This document shows, piece by piece, positions 23,393 through 35,011 of a DNA stretch of 64,000 bases. The notes beneath the pieces were generated by a model. The model had not been told where the DNA came from. It searched no databases and saw only the letters and a program-made list of their open reading frames with translations. A program made the translations under genes and the position numbers. The first letter of the stretch is position 1; every line of letters begins with the position of its first letter. The stretch is from Emergomyces orientalis. Its lineage: Eukaryota; Ascomycota; Eurotiomycetes; Onygenales; Ajellomycetaceae. The DNA lies in the NCBI GenBank assembly GCA_002110485.1, contig MOWL01000067.1, positions 248,001 to 312,000 on the forward strand. Direction: 5' to 3'.

Positions 23393-24827
23393 CATGCGGG
23401 TTGTGGCTGGGCCTAATAGTCAGCATTCCGTGGGACAGGCTGACGCTGAAGTGCCGGCGGAGGATAGGGTTGAGAAATTGGGGGTGATTTGGAAGGGTGT
23501 GTGCAATCGTTATGTTATATAAACTGTAATATGTTATATCTTCGTGTCCTTCATATTTAGTTTTGTTCTTACCAGGAGATTACAGGGTGTAGGGGAATTG
23601 TTTCCTGTGCAGGCTTGCAAATCGGTAAATGGATGCTTATTGCTTTCTTGTTTGGGAGGGGCGTTGACTGCGTGTTGGGCATACAAATTCGGATATTTAT
23701 ATTGCTTATTTTCTTACTTCATGTTTCGATTATACCACTCCTGCTACTCTAGTCAAAATGGCTAGTATAATCATTTCCTCACCCAACATAAAATCAGAGA
23801 GCTGGTCATAATCGGGAATCCAGTAACATCCTAGATGAGACTTCTAAGTAACAGAGAGATGGTATCGATCAATATCTAATCATTGTGTGTAGAAATGAGA
23901 TAGGCACACAAGCACCAGCGCAGCTAGGGGTGCTAAATTCAGGGGCAGTTGGAGGCTGGTAAAAGGGCTCCAATCTCTAACGAGTTTGGGAGCCGTGATT
24001 CTCCTAGAACATCCCGACGCTGAGCAGACACTGCACAGGGAATTTACATCAGCAGATTTGTTTGATATAAAAAATATATAAAGACAGGGGGAGATTCGCC
24101 ACATTTAGTTTGCATTTACTCTAGTTGATTGATTCGTTTGCTTTAACAACTAATCGTACAATAATTATGCCCCTTCCCCTCATCAGGATGACACATGGCA
24201 GTGAGAAAGAATAAGAAAAACAACCAAAGTAGTCAGTCCGTCCGTCCGTCCGATTTTAGAAGAGGCCATTAGAACAAGGGGGAAACAACACGCACGCGCC
24301 TTTCGCAGGAAAGTGAGCAAAGGCAAAAGAAAAGAAAATAGATACTCCTTACAGTTTTCTCGCTTTTATCTTTTATCCTTGATATTCGTGCGCTCGTTAG
24401 GCAAAAAGCTAGAAAGAAAAAAGAAATTGGAGAGAAAAACCGAAGACACGGTGTCGAAACCCAACATCAGACATTTAAAATAGAATAAAAAACCAAAGCC
24501 GCCAGATGTAATGTATGCGTGAACCAACCCCTCCATTTTAAGTCCAAATTCAAATTTCAAGTTCAAAGAAGAAAAGAAAAAAGAAAAAAGAAAAAAGCGA
24601 CGCATTCCGGCACTCGGGTAAAACGCCTAGCTGAAGCAAGCAGAAGTGGGGGTACCATGAAAAGAAGATGACAGAATCACAGGGGAAAAGACGAAGGGCA
24701 GAAAAGAAGAAAATGGCACCCAGGGATCAGGGCAAAAAGTGACAACCATAGATGTTTTAAAGCACTGCATCTTTTGATTTCGAAAATAATAATAAATAAA
24801 GAAAGAAAATAAACATAAACAAGAAAA
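23393..24827. other. Intergenic, AT-rich, RSC9 3' flank
   Basis: 1.4 kb with no recognisable gene. There is a short TCCG tandem run at about 24,238-24,252 and purine-rich AAAAGA stretches (24,390-24,600) that are pyrimidine-rich on the minus strand, as in the 3' flank of the minus-strand gene. Confidence 0.45.
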
Positions 24828-27800
24828 TTAAGAAGATTTAATCTCATTAGCAAGTTCAAAAATATCGCCGCGAAGCGTGGGATTATAATCCGCAATCTCA
24901 ATCAACTTATTTTTAGCAGAGAAGAAAATGACATAATTCCATGACTTATTCCCATGCTTCGGACCCGCAGGCTCCTTCGGCAGGTTGCGAATAATATTGC
25001 GCAAGATGAGGATTGCCTTGTATGCGATTCCGACAGGTTCGCCTTTCTCATCAACAGGGGTCGGGTAATAGTCGAACATTCGCGTGAGTTTGGGCTGGAT
25101 GATTTTGCGCGGGGGAGGTGGTGATGGTGAACTCATATCCTTCAAGGGAGGCAGGTGGGTGGAAACGTGGCCGGCGACGCGAGCGGTATTTATGGTGGGG
25201 ATTTCATATTCTTTACATGTATCCCAGGCACAAGCGTTGGTGGGTCGTCGGGCATCTTGCAGGTTCCCCAAATCAGCTGGGTTAAGAAGCATATGCTCAC
25301 GGAAAACGTGCTCTTTGAGCTTTGCGGGGTCGATATATGCGACTCTGCATTGAGCATTCGGAATATTCCATTTGCAGTGGTGGTATGGATATCCGTTGAA
25401 GTCGTAAGATGTCTCGAGAGGACGGATACCTCTAATGATGAATTTGGCGACGGCACCAGGGACAACCTGTGCCTGGGCTGAGGAGAATGTGCGGCTGACC
25501 GTGTTGATAAACTCTGCTGCCGGAAGAGTGTTTACACCCGGCACTCGCTCATCCGCGAAACAGTTCTGATAAGCGTGCCAAAGGGCAAGCTGAGTAATTT
25601 CGCACTCTGCGTCTTCAATGAAGCAGCACTTGAGCCAGCGAGAGCAACGTTCAGGTTCAGGGAGGTGCAACAGCATGCCATGGAGATCTGGTGGCACAAT
25701 AGGAATACTGCTTGCCGGGGGCGCTTTGCGCTCTTCTTGATCCACTATCTCGTTGACATCTTGCTCGCCCTCGAATAAGAGAAGATTAGTCAAACGAGGG
25801 ATCAGAGTGGTTGGAAGCCAGAAACTGGTGATAAGTTCTTCGACATTTTCTGGAATGGCTGTGTATTGGTAGAAGAAGTCGAGCGTCCCAGAAAGAAGTT
25901 CCTTGTCCTGTTCAAGTAGGGTGTAGCTCATGAGCATGTTGACTTTGTCGTCAGGCACACCTTGAAGACGCTTGATCGTGTCAAGCTCCATCGAATACAG
26001 GATCATAATCTTTAGAGCAGTCAAGATATGGTATCTATCGGATGATCCTAAGAGTTCAAATAGGGCATTGAAAAGGGGATCGTCGGGGTCGGTTTCCCAA
26101 TACGGACAGACTTGTTCGATAGTGTCCAACGCGTAATTTAGAATTTCATTAAAACGCGGCTGACGGGGACTGTTCAGTACGACAAGCATTCCATCTTTGA
26201 AAATCTCCAAAGTCGATAGAAACACGGCGTTTGCTTCCAACATTGACATATTCCGTAGCGTCAGGGCAGCTTCCTTGATATTTCTAAGGTGGTGGGCAAA
26301 TTCTTCAGTCTCCACATTGTCATCGCTGATCGTGATTGGAAATTTTGCCATTTTTTCCAGGATGTCGGTGTTACCCGTGCCGTATAGGAGATTGTCCCTT
26401 GGCTCTTCGAGTGAGGTGTAATCAATCTCCCAACTGACACCAGAGACAAGGTAAGTGATCTCCATGATTTTTTCGACCAGCTCCTCTGCGAGAAAAGGGA
26501 AGTCATCGAATTTAAATTTGTCTCCCCGTTCGTCTGAGATGACTACCAAGTGATGCAGCGCGAAATCGACTTCGGAGGGGATACGGGACTGCAAACCTCT
26601 AACGCAGTGATTGTAGATGCGGGGAGCTAGAGAGGGTATAGCATGTTAGATTTACGTAAGGAAGTAAGCGCAAGAGGGCTGAGAAATAAAAAACAATAGA
26701 GAGTAGAAATATCACGCACTCTTTTCGGGTATCATCGAAATCATCATTGGATCCATACTGCGAGTAAGAGGCGGCTGGTCAACCTGGGAGTATCTGCCCC
26801 GGCGGTTTGAAGGGGTATCGACCACGACTGTATACATTGGCGCTCTGTTATCCATGTTTGCGGAAGGGATAGTCGCGGACATCGTGGTGGTGTTGTTATT
26901 GTTAATGGCTGTTGTTGTAGGTGTCGAGGAGGGAGTAAAAGAGAGAGTGGAGGAGAGTGAATTGTTCAGGTTGGCAGGTGTACCTGGAGGGTTGCCCCCG
27001 CTACGTGTCTGTCTGGTCGCGGGACTCGTCGCGGTGTAGTGTTGTCGTTGAGGGGGAGCTCGTCGGAGGCCTGTCAACAACAACACAATCGTCTGTCAGA
27101 ATTATCCAGGCTATGGGTCCGGGGGGGGGGGGGGGAGTGGAGAGGAGGCCGGGCGGAAATCGTCGAACTTACCCCTAGCGCTCCGGGCGTCTGCGGAGCT
27201 TCCGTCCGCCACCACTGGGCCATTCATGACCACCTCCAACGGCCTATGGGTTTCCTCAAGTAAGAAAGGGAATTCCTGCTCATCCAATTGAGACTTGCAG
27301 CTCTCATGCGCGTAGTTCCAGAGGTAAATGTGAAGAACTCACAGCAGCCACTCGTGGTAGAGGTCTTTGATGTGCCACGACAAAGTAGTCGCCTGCGATT
27401 CAGGTATTCCCACGAGCCCAGCGATAACGCACCAGTTGTCCTTGTCCGTGGAAACCTCCGCAAAGCCCCCGCGGTCAAGGACCTCGACAAAGAGCGTATG
27501 GGGATCTACTTTCTTCCGATTTATCTCCCACAGGCTCCCAGGGTTTAGCGGCACTGCAATAGTGTTGCTGTAGCGGACAATGAAAAATAGGCAAAACAAG
27601 CTATGTATTAGCTGAAGCCCGGGCAAACAAAGGTGTATGTAGACGCGACGGGGTATATCAAATCAGAGGAGGAGGAAGAGTTAAAGATAGGGAAAACAGA
27701 TATCCAACAACATACATCTGGGCTTGGTGGACATTGCGCACGGCGAGATAAAAAGCAGCAGCATCAGTCCGAATTTGGTCTAGCGTGACAGGCGGTTCTG

Positions 27801-27828
27801 TTGCTGTGTCTTGGCGCAAGGAAGACAT
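24828..27828 (-). CDS. RSC9: RSC chromatin-remodelling subunit Rsc9 (ARID and RFX-like)
   Basis: Five exons in my model: 27828-27716, 27567-27343, 27300-27173, 27070-26720, 26626-24828; 871 residues. Rsc9 is a DNA-binding subunit of the RSC nucleosome remodeller. Residues ~40-115 form an ARID (VDPHTLFVEVLDRGGFAEVS, NWCVIAGLVGIP, LSWHIKDLYHEWLL). A Ser/Thr/Asn-rich linker is followed by a long helical region, an RFX-like winged-helix segment (LALWHAYQNCFADERVPG..AAEFINTVSRTF) and a Cys/His-containing C-terminal part (HHCKW, HVFREH). The junction after the ARID is odd: reading straight on meets TGA at 27341-27339, and the only in-phase splice I find is a 42-nt intron (27342-27301). The third intron contains a G15 run on the + strand (27121-27135). 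Confidence 0.86.
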
Positions 27829-28732
27829 CACGTGAACAGCGTCCTCAACGGCCGATGGGGAACAAAGAGCTAAGGGAGACAACAAACAGGCAAATCCACC
27901 AAAGACAAGGGAATCCAGGAAAATTCTCTCTAAGTTTGCTCATTCATTAGAATATGCACAGAGTCTCTGTAGACAGTTATCTGATGTTTCCCTCTTCAAA
28001 GAGCTGCAGGGCATACAGAACAGGTAATATGACAGGCAGAAAGAACAATAATGATTTGACAGTGACAGCCTTCACGTGACAATAGATGACTGTTTTAAGA
28101 AGGCGGTAGAGGATTAACTATTGTGTCAACGGGGTGTGTGGGGATTAGGTAAGCTGTCAATCACATGACCCAGTCCTCTTTATCAGTTCAAGTTCGCTTG
28201 GTACAGAGTACTAAAAGTACAGGTGAGATGGGCACAGCTTCATATAGTGAATGAATATCCTGGGCATTTGTGTTATACTACTGATTCCGGCGCGTTTATA
28301 TAGCCTCCTTACCTACTGTTTTGCTGAAAAATACTAGTATGGTTTTCCTTGTTTCAGCTCTTGGACAATGCTCTCCTGCTCTGCAATTGCCAACCTCAAC
28401 CCTGGAGCTGTTGGAGAATATCCTTCTTGGGAAATTGAGGCTCTTCCCGCTCGATGAGCTTATTTGATCCTCACCTCTTCCTTTTCTTCTTCTTCTTCTT
28501 TTTCTTCTTATTCATCCTAGCTTCTGCCGCAATTGACAGCGAGTATTAGCCCTATATGGTTGATTCCTACTAGCTAATGGATATTTTCCGATTTCCTTGA
28601 GCTAGGGGGTCAATCTGCTCTACTTTACCTCCACTAGCGGAATCAACTGCTAGGAGCTGGAAGTGTGCTTTGCCCATACCCCTTATTTAATCCGCCAATA
28701 GCAAGGCGTTGTCTATCTCCTTTTTGCCTGAG
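27829..28732. promoter_or_regulatory. Divergent promoter region, RSC9 / REC114
   Basis: 904 bp between two divergent start codons. It holds a CACGTGA E-box (about 28,072-28,078), a CACATGACC site near 28,162 and a CTT-rich microsatellite at 28,478-28,507. No gene is visible. Confidence 0.5.
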
Positions 28733-30493
28733 ATGGCTTCTCGTACCTTCACGGGGATTATTGAGCCCAGAGCAGATTCTCTGAATATCCCCATCTTGAA
28801 ATTCTCATACTCTACCACCTCAATAGACCGTGCGCCTTCTCTAGGATGGACACATCTATCTAGTAACGGTGATCTAGCAGTTGTTTTTGACCATATCATG
28901 CCCCATGAAACATCCTCTTCATTCTCGCAGGGGGACCAGCGTCTGAGAGTGCTTCGAGGGGGTGATGTCGTGGTAGGTACTTCCGTGGTTCCCCTTATGG
29001 CATCTTGTCTCACGCTGGGTCCATGGAATTCAGGAACAACTTAATTTGAATTCATTGGCCCGAGAAGCAGCAGCAGTGCCATCTCACGCCTTCGCCCAGA
29101 ATGTGAAACCCCCTGTTGCCATCATCGTAAAATCTCCTTGTTTAGCAGTGCGTTATCCCATGAGAAACGATCAGGTACAATCACTAACTCCACTCATCTA
29201 AATACTTATTACTGAAACGCATTTTAGACTCGTCGTCTCCAGATCAAGTTCTCCTCCGATGCTGATTACTCCAATGCCATATCAATATTCAGCAAACTGG
29301 GTTGTCCAATCACACATTCTGCGGCAGTCCCGCCCCACCAGGCTTCCTCGAATCGACCATTCTCTTCCTCTTCTCAAACACCTTCTCTACTGCAGAATGG
29401 TGCTGGCGCACATACAACGTTTCCAGGACTCTCAACTCGACCCACAGGGGAACGCTACCATGTGCGACCATGGTCATCTTCGTTTACAGAGCCAAGCACT
29501 TCGGGCTCATTTATTAGTTCATTCAGCCATAGCTCGACAAACGCAAGTTCCTGCGACCAGGTCAATGAGAGACCTCACACCTCAGCATTGCCTATTCCTT
29601 CCACAGGCTCTACTCATATTATTGCAACAGCAGGATCGCCTACCCTAGATATACGAGGACAGTCGTCTATCCCTTTCCACACAGCACAACGAAATATGGT
29701 TCATCTACCTCCCAAGCCCGCGGATGGTAGGCAAACCAGTGACTGGTCCGACAAAGATAGGCCAGCCACAGACCCAACGTTGCCTGATGTAGTCTCCCTT
29801 AGTCAGATTTTGCCCCCGAAACGAGAGCTACCTTTCGCTAAAGCTGGAACAAAACCTAGATTGAGGCAGCCATCTAATTCTCAAGGACCCGCTAGGGAAC
29901 CAACAAGACCTACACGGTCTGGTTATCCATCATCTTTTCTGATTTCTCAGGCACGGGCCTCCACTTCTAACACGACCAACGAGAACCCACCATCCACCAC
30001 CAGCCAAAACTGTAGCGGGATCGTTGCCAATGGGGGAGCCAATGGAAGCTCTGCAAACCCCAATCCGCCGTTCCGTCGGCCCCTGGCCGGAGAAAACCTG
30101 GGCGCGAATAATCCTAATACTGGGCAAAAATGGATTAGTACAACTGGGATCGAACCCAGTGCCTCGTTTACCAACAAGATAGGAATTGGCCAGACCAAGG
30201 AAAGTAACAATGAGTGGAACGCAGAAATCACCACAACGTCAGGCGTTGCTGCTTTTGCTGCCCCACAGCTCCCGCCAGAAAGAAGCGCAGGACGAGGATT
30301 CACATCATTACCAGAACCCACTAGTAAAGAGGATATATCACCATCAGACTTATCGGCATACCTGTCAACGCCGAATCCAGAACGAACCGCCTTGGTAGAA
30401 TCGTGGGTTTGCTCGCAGCTGGAGAATGATGCATTCCTGGCTCTTTGTCAGGATGTCGAGGGGGTGTGGAGGAGGATAGCTTTCGGATATTAA
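28733..30493 (+). CDS. REC114: Meiotic recombination protein Rec114 (fission yeast Rec7-like)
   Basis: Three exons: 28733-28972, 29034-29174, 29228-30493; 548 residues. Rec114, with Mei4, supports Spo11 double-strand-break formation in meiotic prophase. The N-terminal ~150 residues contain the conserved strand blocks of the Rec114 PH-like fold, ending in VKSPCLAVRYPMRNDQ-TRRLQIKFSS. The middle is a long Ser/Pro/Asn-rich disordered tract. The last ~45 residues (SAYLSTPNPERTALVESW..LENDAFLALCQDVEGVWRRI) match the amphipathic C-terminal helices that bind Mei4. Both introns (61 and 53 nt) are phase 0 with good sites. This family evolves fast; the call depends on the TRRLQIKF block and the C-terminal helices. 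Confidence 0.82.
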
Positions 30494-31129
30494 GTACGCA
30501 TACGCATCGCATTCTGCCAACGGATTTTCAGCAAGCTCCAACTCAAGTATTTCTTGATATTTATCCTTTTATTCCAAGTTATTTATTACGCTTATCATGA
30601 GCCAACCGCATATATAAATATCCTTCCAGGCCATTCCATTCCCTTTCCATTCTGTTCCTCCCACCTCTCGATATCTGTCTCTTGTGTATGATTGCATTTT
30701 CCACTCACACCTGAAACCATCCTTAATGACATCCTTAAAACTTTTTATTCATAATCAAATACCTTAGGCGATTGCTGTTCAATCGGACCACGTATAAACT
30801 GAAGCTGACTTTGTTGATATCATACATGCACCATTAATGATAGCCCTAAGAAGAGAGAATACAATTACAGGTACACATTCATTTCATTTCTAATCAGCCA
30901 ACCAATCCATCAATCCGTCAATCAGTCTAGTAGCCAGTCCAATGGGTAAATAGTATGCAAATATAAAATATTTACACATACTTACCTGAAGAAACACTCA
31001 CATGCGACGTTTTCCCTTTCTTTACACGCATCTCAATCCCCCGCAAACCCTAACCTCATTAATTTTGTAGTATTCACATCCCAGCAACAAGAATGGAGTG
31101 AGTTATCCGATGTACTTCCTTTTTTCCCA
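30494..31129. other. REC114 3' flank up to the island border
   Basis: 636 bp without a recognisable gene. Composition changes from mixed, CpG-containing DNA to AT-rich CpG-poor DNA at about 31,100-31,150, which I take as the left border of the island. Confidence 0.5.
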
Positions 31130-31447
31130 GTGTTTGTTAAAATGCGCTTTGATTGTTTGTCTTTTCTTATGACAATGAATCACCCAAATCAACTGGACCC
31201 TGTGCTTACTCGACCAGGGCGCGTTGATCTGTCAATTGAGTTTGGTTTGGCAAATGAACAGCAAATCAATGACATCTTTATCCAGATGTACTCTTCTCAA
31301 AATCAGCCAGCAGAAGATATAATTGAAAAAGCAAAAAAATTCTCAAATATGATTTCTTCATCAAAATTCTCTCCAGCTGAAATTCAGGAATATTTGGTTC
31401 AGCACAAGCATAGCATGGAAGCCGCTTTGATCAACACAGACAACTGA
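31130..31447 (+). pseudogene. 3' fragment of a BCS1-like AAA ATPase
   Basis: 105-codon open frame whose useful part is TMNHPNQLDPVLTRPGRVDLSIEFGLA (positions ~31,169 onward), the AAA second region of homology with its arginine finger as found in mitochondrial Bcs1-type ATPases. It continues to the usual C-terminal helices (FSPAEIQEYLVQHK). The Walker A, Walker B and Bcs1 N-terminal parts are absent upstream. It is therefore a C-terminal relic. It begins at the residue where the BCS1-like fragment near 60.4-61.1 kb ends. AT-rich coding strand, four or five CpG in 300 bases. Confidence 0.72.
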
Positions 31448-31629
31448 ATAAATGAATGAATGGCACAGAAATCTCAGCATGGAGTACTGTAATAGTGAGT
31501 ATATGTTTCAAGAGTTTTTATATTAAGATCTTTTCTGTCATAGATCTTTTCCTTTGGAGGGTTTTTTTCTATATGTTATAATTTTGGCAATGATAATGTA
31601 TTTCATCATGAACTTGGCCACACCACAAC

Positions 31630-31751
31630 CTTGGCCACTTTGTATCACTAGACTAATTTAGTATGAGAAGAGGTATCTTTTCATGTTTATCTTATTTATT
31701 TTAAAGATACTTTTCTCTACTAAGTTAGTCTAGTGATGCAAAGTGATCAAG
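31630..31751. repeat. Foldback (hairpin) element with ~50-bp arms
   Basis: The segment 31630-31681 and the reverse complement of 31702-31751 match over about 50 bp (CTTGGCCACTTTGTATCACT vs CTTGATCACTTTGCATCACT at the outer ends), around a ~20-base AT-rich loop. Most differences between the arms are transitions. It fits a small foldback/MITE-like element; no flanking target duplication was identified. Confidence 0.7.
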
Positions 31752-31931
31752 ATTATAATGTAATAATAACTACTTTATTCTCTGTACTTCATCACTTTTT
31801 GAATGTGTCTGTCTTGTTTGTCTCAGAGATAATTTACCATACTTAAATCAGTGCAGTGACACAAAATGTGTTTCAGAATGTGATTGTCTCAGCAAATTGT
31901 TAAAATACAGTTAGAACATGACCAACTGCAT

Positions 31932-32603
31932 CTAATATACCCAAGGTTCACAATCACACATCATAACAACAATTCTACACCAGTGCAATTTCACCTCTTT
32001 ATCATTGCAGATAGCTCTCAGCTCAGCTGTGTTATCTTCAGAAATATCCCTCTGCTCTACTCTGAAATACATGCAGGAACCAATATTCAAGACAATAGTA
32101 ATGAATTTTAGCGCCCATGTGTCTGTACCCTCAACAGGCTTCTGCTTGATATAATTGACCAGCATTTTTATAAAATTTTCTCTGTTGACCGACTCAGCGT
32201 CTCTCACTTTGAGGCATTCCAGTGTCACAGGCAAAACTGATGTTGGAAATGTGAGCAGACAATGCACTGGCAACTGAAGTATTACAATCTTTTTTAGACT
32301 GAAAAAATCAAGAGGTTTTCTGTTCACACAGTTTATAATATGATCAAAATCACTTTTGAAAGAGCGGAGGTAAAAGAAGTGAAGATTAGACAATTTGAAT
32401 AGCAGATGTGAGATGATTTGATTCTCAGTTAACTGTGCATTTAATTCAGTCATTTGAACAAGCTCTGTTGCATCAATTGTCTGGTCCTCTGTCTTGGATA
32501 TCTTAAGTGTTTCAGTGCATGAAATCATACAAGGCCGTTCATGAATGATCCTCAGCAAGGCCAATACTGCAGGGCAGGTCAAACTGATTCCCTCATATAT
32601 CAT
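31932..32603 (-). pseudogene. AT-rich reading frame, LRR/F-box-like relic
   Basis: 223-codon frame. Leu-rich segments (FFSLKKIVILQLPVHCLL, VLPVTLECLKVRDAES) look like the leucine-rich part of fungal F-box-type proteins, without a clear F-box. It has no obvious start context, no upstream exon, and the island's biased composition. I cannot tell a decayed host gene from a captured fragment. Function unknown. Confidence 0.35.
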
Positions 32604-33897
32604 TGGTTCAACAGCGGAGCAGAACTTTCAGAAAACTTTTATAAGATTTTTCAGATCCTTCTTGTTCATGTTTTGAGCAATCTGTCCCATCAACTCAACT
32701 GACAGTTTGTCATTTATTTTGAGTGAATGCTGGTCTCTATCTCACCTGATCTGTAAGCTTGAGATTTAAATCTATGTGGAAAATTGTGAGAGCTTCTTTC
32801 TTACAGATAGATATGACAGATATACTGAATGAAGCAGCTCAGAGATGCATACTCTCTGTGAAGAGAAAAGAGAAAGTGAAGTGATAGACATAAAGTGAGA
32901 GCATGTTCAAGAATAAAAATCAATAAATCATGAAAGTTATTGATGGACTAACACTCACACAGCAGATGAGTCACAACAACTATCACAAGATAGGCAGCTT
33001 CTATAAAATTTCTGGGTTTACCAGACTCCTGTTGTGGAATGGATAGTAGCGTATGGGATGTGGGATTAAGGATGAGTGATTTATCTGCAAGGTGTAATGA
33101 AGCAGCATTCTGGAGACTTACACTGCAAAAACAGTATTCAATCCATGCTCAAATTGCCTGATTGCTAACTATATTACCCAACCGGATCAATGGTTGAGAA
33201 ACTACAAGTGTGATCCAGCTGCAGTAGACTGAGAGATGCATTGCTGCTCTGCTCATCTGAATGTGTATTGAGTAGCCACAAATTCAGTTGCTGTGAACCT
33301 GGGATTATACAATCCAGGTTTGGCTATATTGTCTCATGCCAATCCATACCCTCTGTCTGATAGGACCAATATTTCTGTCTGAGTGATGTTAGAAGATGAA
33401 AAGTCAGAGTACTAGATTTGCAACTGATTCACACAAATGATGGGCAGCTGACCCTGATTGTGATGCCTCTAATATTAAATTACTAACTGTTTCAGTATTG
33501 AACAGAGATTGCTGTGCACATTTCTTTTTCAGAGCTGAAGATGATGCATATTGTCTTTATAAAGTATATCACTCATCATATTTTCTCAGTTATCTTGCAA
33601 CTCAGACAGTCTCTTGAATCTTAATTTTCGTTCCCCTTTCTGGAGCAGATCAAGAAAACCATACATCAAAAGAATAGACATATTGCCATTCAGTCAAACT
33701 CATTCAAAATGTCTAAAAAACCTAGCAATATCACTCATGACACAATCAATCATGGGGCAAGCCTCTCTGCTCGAAGCGCTGCCACTGATTTGGTTGATTG
33801 TGAGGAACAAGCTGTCGCCACTGCAGAACCTCATTTGAAGAATATTTCAGTGAGCATTGTGTCATTGACACTGAAGAACATGAAATTAACCCTACAT
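32604..33897. other. AT-rich island sequence, no gene recognised
   Basis: 1.3 kb of CpG-poor sequence with only short frames. A frame at 33,709-33,939 leads into the kinase relic but has no independent signature. Confidence 0.4.
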
Positions 33898-34572
33898 TTC
33901 AGAAACTATACATTGATAAATACAAAATTGACAAAATGATAGGGAAGGAAAGTCATGGTAACATCTATACTGGTAAGCAGCCCATTCTTTATCAACTTCC
34001 CTGATCATCCTGTCTTACACCTCTGAATAGGCATCAATACTATCTTCAGACAAGAAGTTGCCATCAAGATCAAGTACAACAATGCCGGACTGCTACAGCA
34101 TGAGTCCCGTGTCTACAGACACCTCAGTGGTGGTGTCGGAATCCCTTTTATTCATTGGTTTGGCATGCCCGCAGATGACTATCAGGCCATGATTATTGAT
34201 CTACTTGGCTCTACTCTGGAGGACCTTTTCATCTTCTGTGACAGGAAATTCACTCTGAAGACTGTGCTTTCATTGACTGAGCAACTTATATTCTGTCCTG
34301 AAGACATTCATAAAAAGTCTTTTCTTCATTGTGATGTCAGGCCTGACAACTTTCTAATGAGTATTGGAAAGTGTGAAAATCAAGTTCACACTATTAGATT
34401 TGTGGTGGCCAAGGAATACAATCTTGAAGATTCAGCTTGTGAAACACTGAACACTGGCACTGCCTGCTTTACTAGTATCAATGCTCATTTAGAACTGGAG
34501 CAATCTCCTTGTGACAATATGAAGACTCTTGACTATATATTGCTGTATTTACTTCATGAGTCTCTTCCATGA
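33898..34572 (+). pseudogene. Casein kinase 1-like relic with retained intron
   Basis: Two exons, 33898-33972 and 34031-34572, joined by a 58-nt intron with GTAAGC and AATAG ends, in phase. The joined reading follows CK1 from the glycine loop (DKYKIDKMIGKESHGNIYTG), through VAIKI with the ATP-binding Lys, to HCDVRPDNFLM, FVVAKEY and GTACFTSINAHLELEQSPCD. Key residues are altered: HRD is HCD, the DFG block reads RFV, and the chain stops at TGA where CK1 has the Trp of SLPWQG. A dead or pseudo-kinase is implied. Because the intron is kept, the copy was made from DNA rather than from spliced mRNA. Confidence 0.75.
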
Positions 34573-35011
34573 CTAGACTCAACTGCTCTGACAGAGTGGG
34601 AGGATCACAATCTCATCTTGAAGAAAAAACAGAATATTCCCATCAGTTAACTCTGCAGTGAATTGTCTGCTGAATTCTCTATCTTCTTCATATACTGTCA
34701 ATCCCTTTTCATCAAAGAAAAGCCAGACTACTTCTATCTCTGAAAGATCTTCCGCGATTTGTTTGCATGTGAGAGATTCCAGAATGACTATATCTTCAAC
34801 TAAACAATTAAAAAGTATCAAATGAAACCTGAACTGTGGTGTGACTGCCTCAGAATATCTTTTTTTTGATTGATCATGATATCAGGCAAAGAATTAGTGC
34901 ATCAGGCTGAACACATACTTTTCAATCTTGATAAAGCTGAGAAGAAATGCAAGAAGCAGCAGCTCTTCAAATCAACAGAACATTTCACTGATGTATAATG
35001 ACAACTTTTGA
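34573..35011. other. Island sequence between CK1 relic and LINE
   Basis: About 440 bp, AT-rich, no recognisable gene; the LINE junction lies somewhere near 34,990-35,012. Confidence 0.4.
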
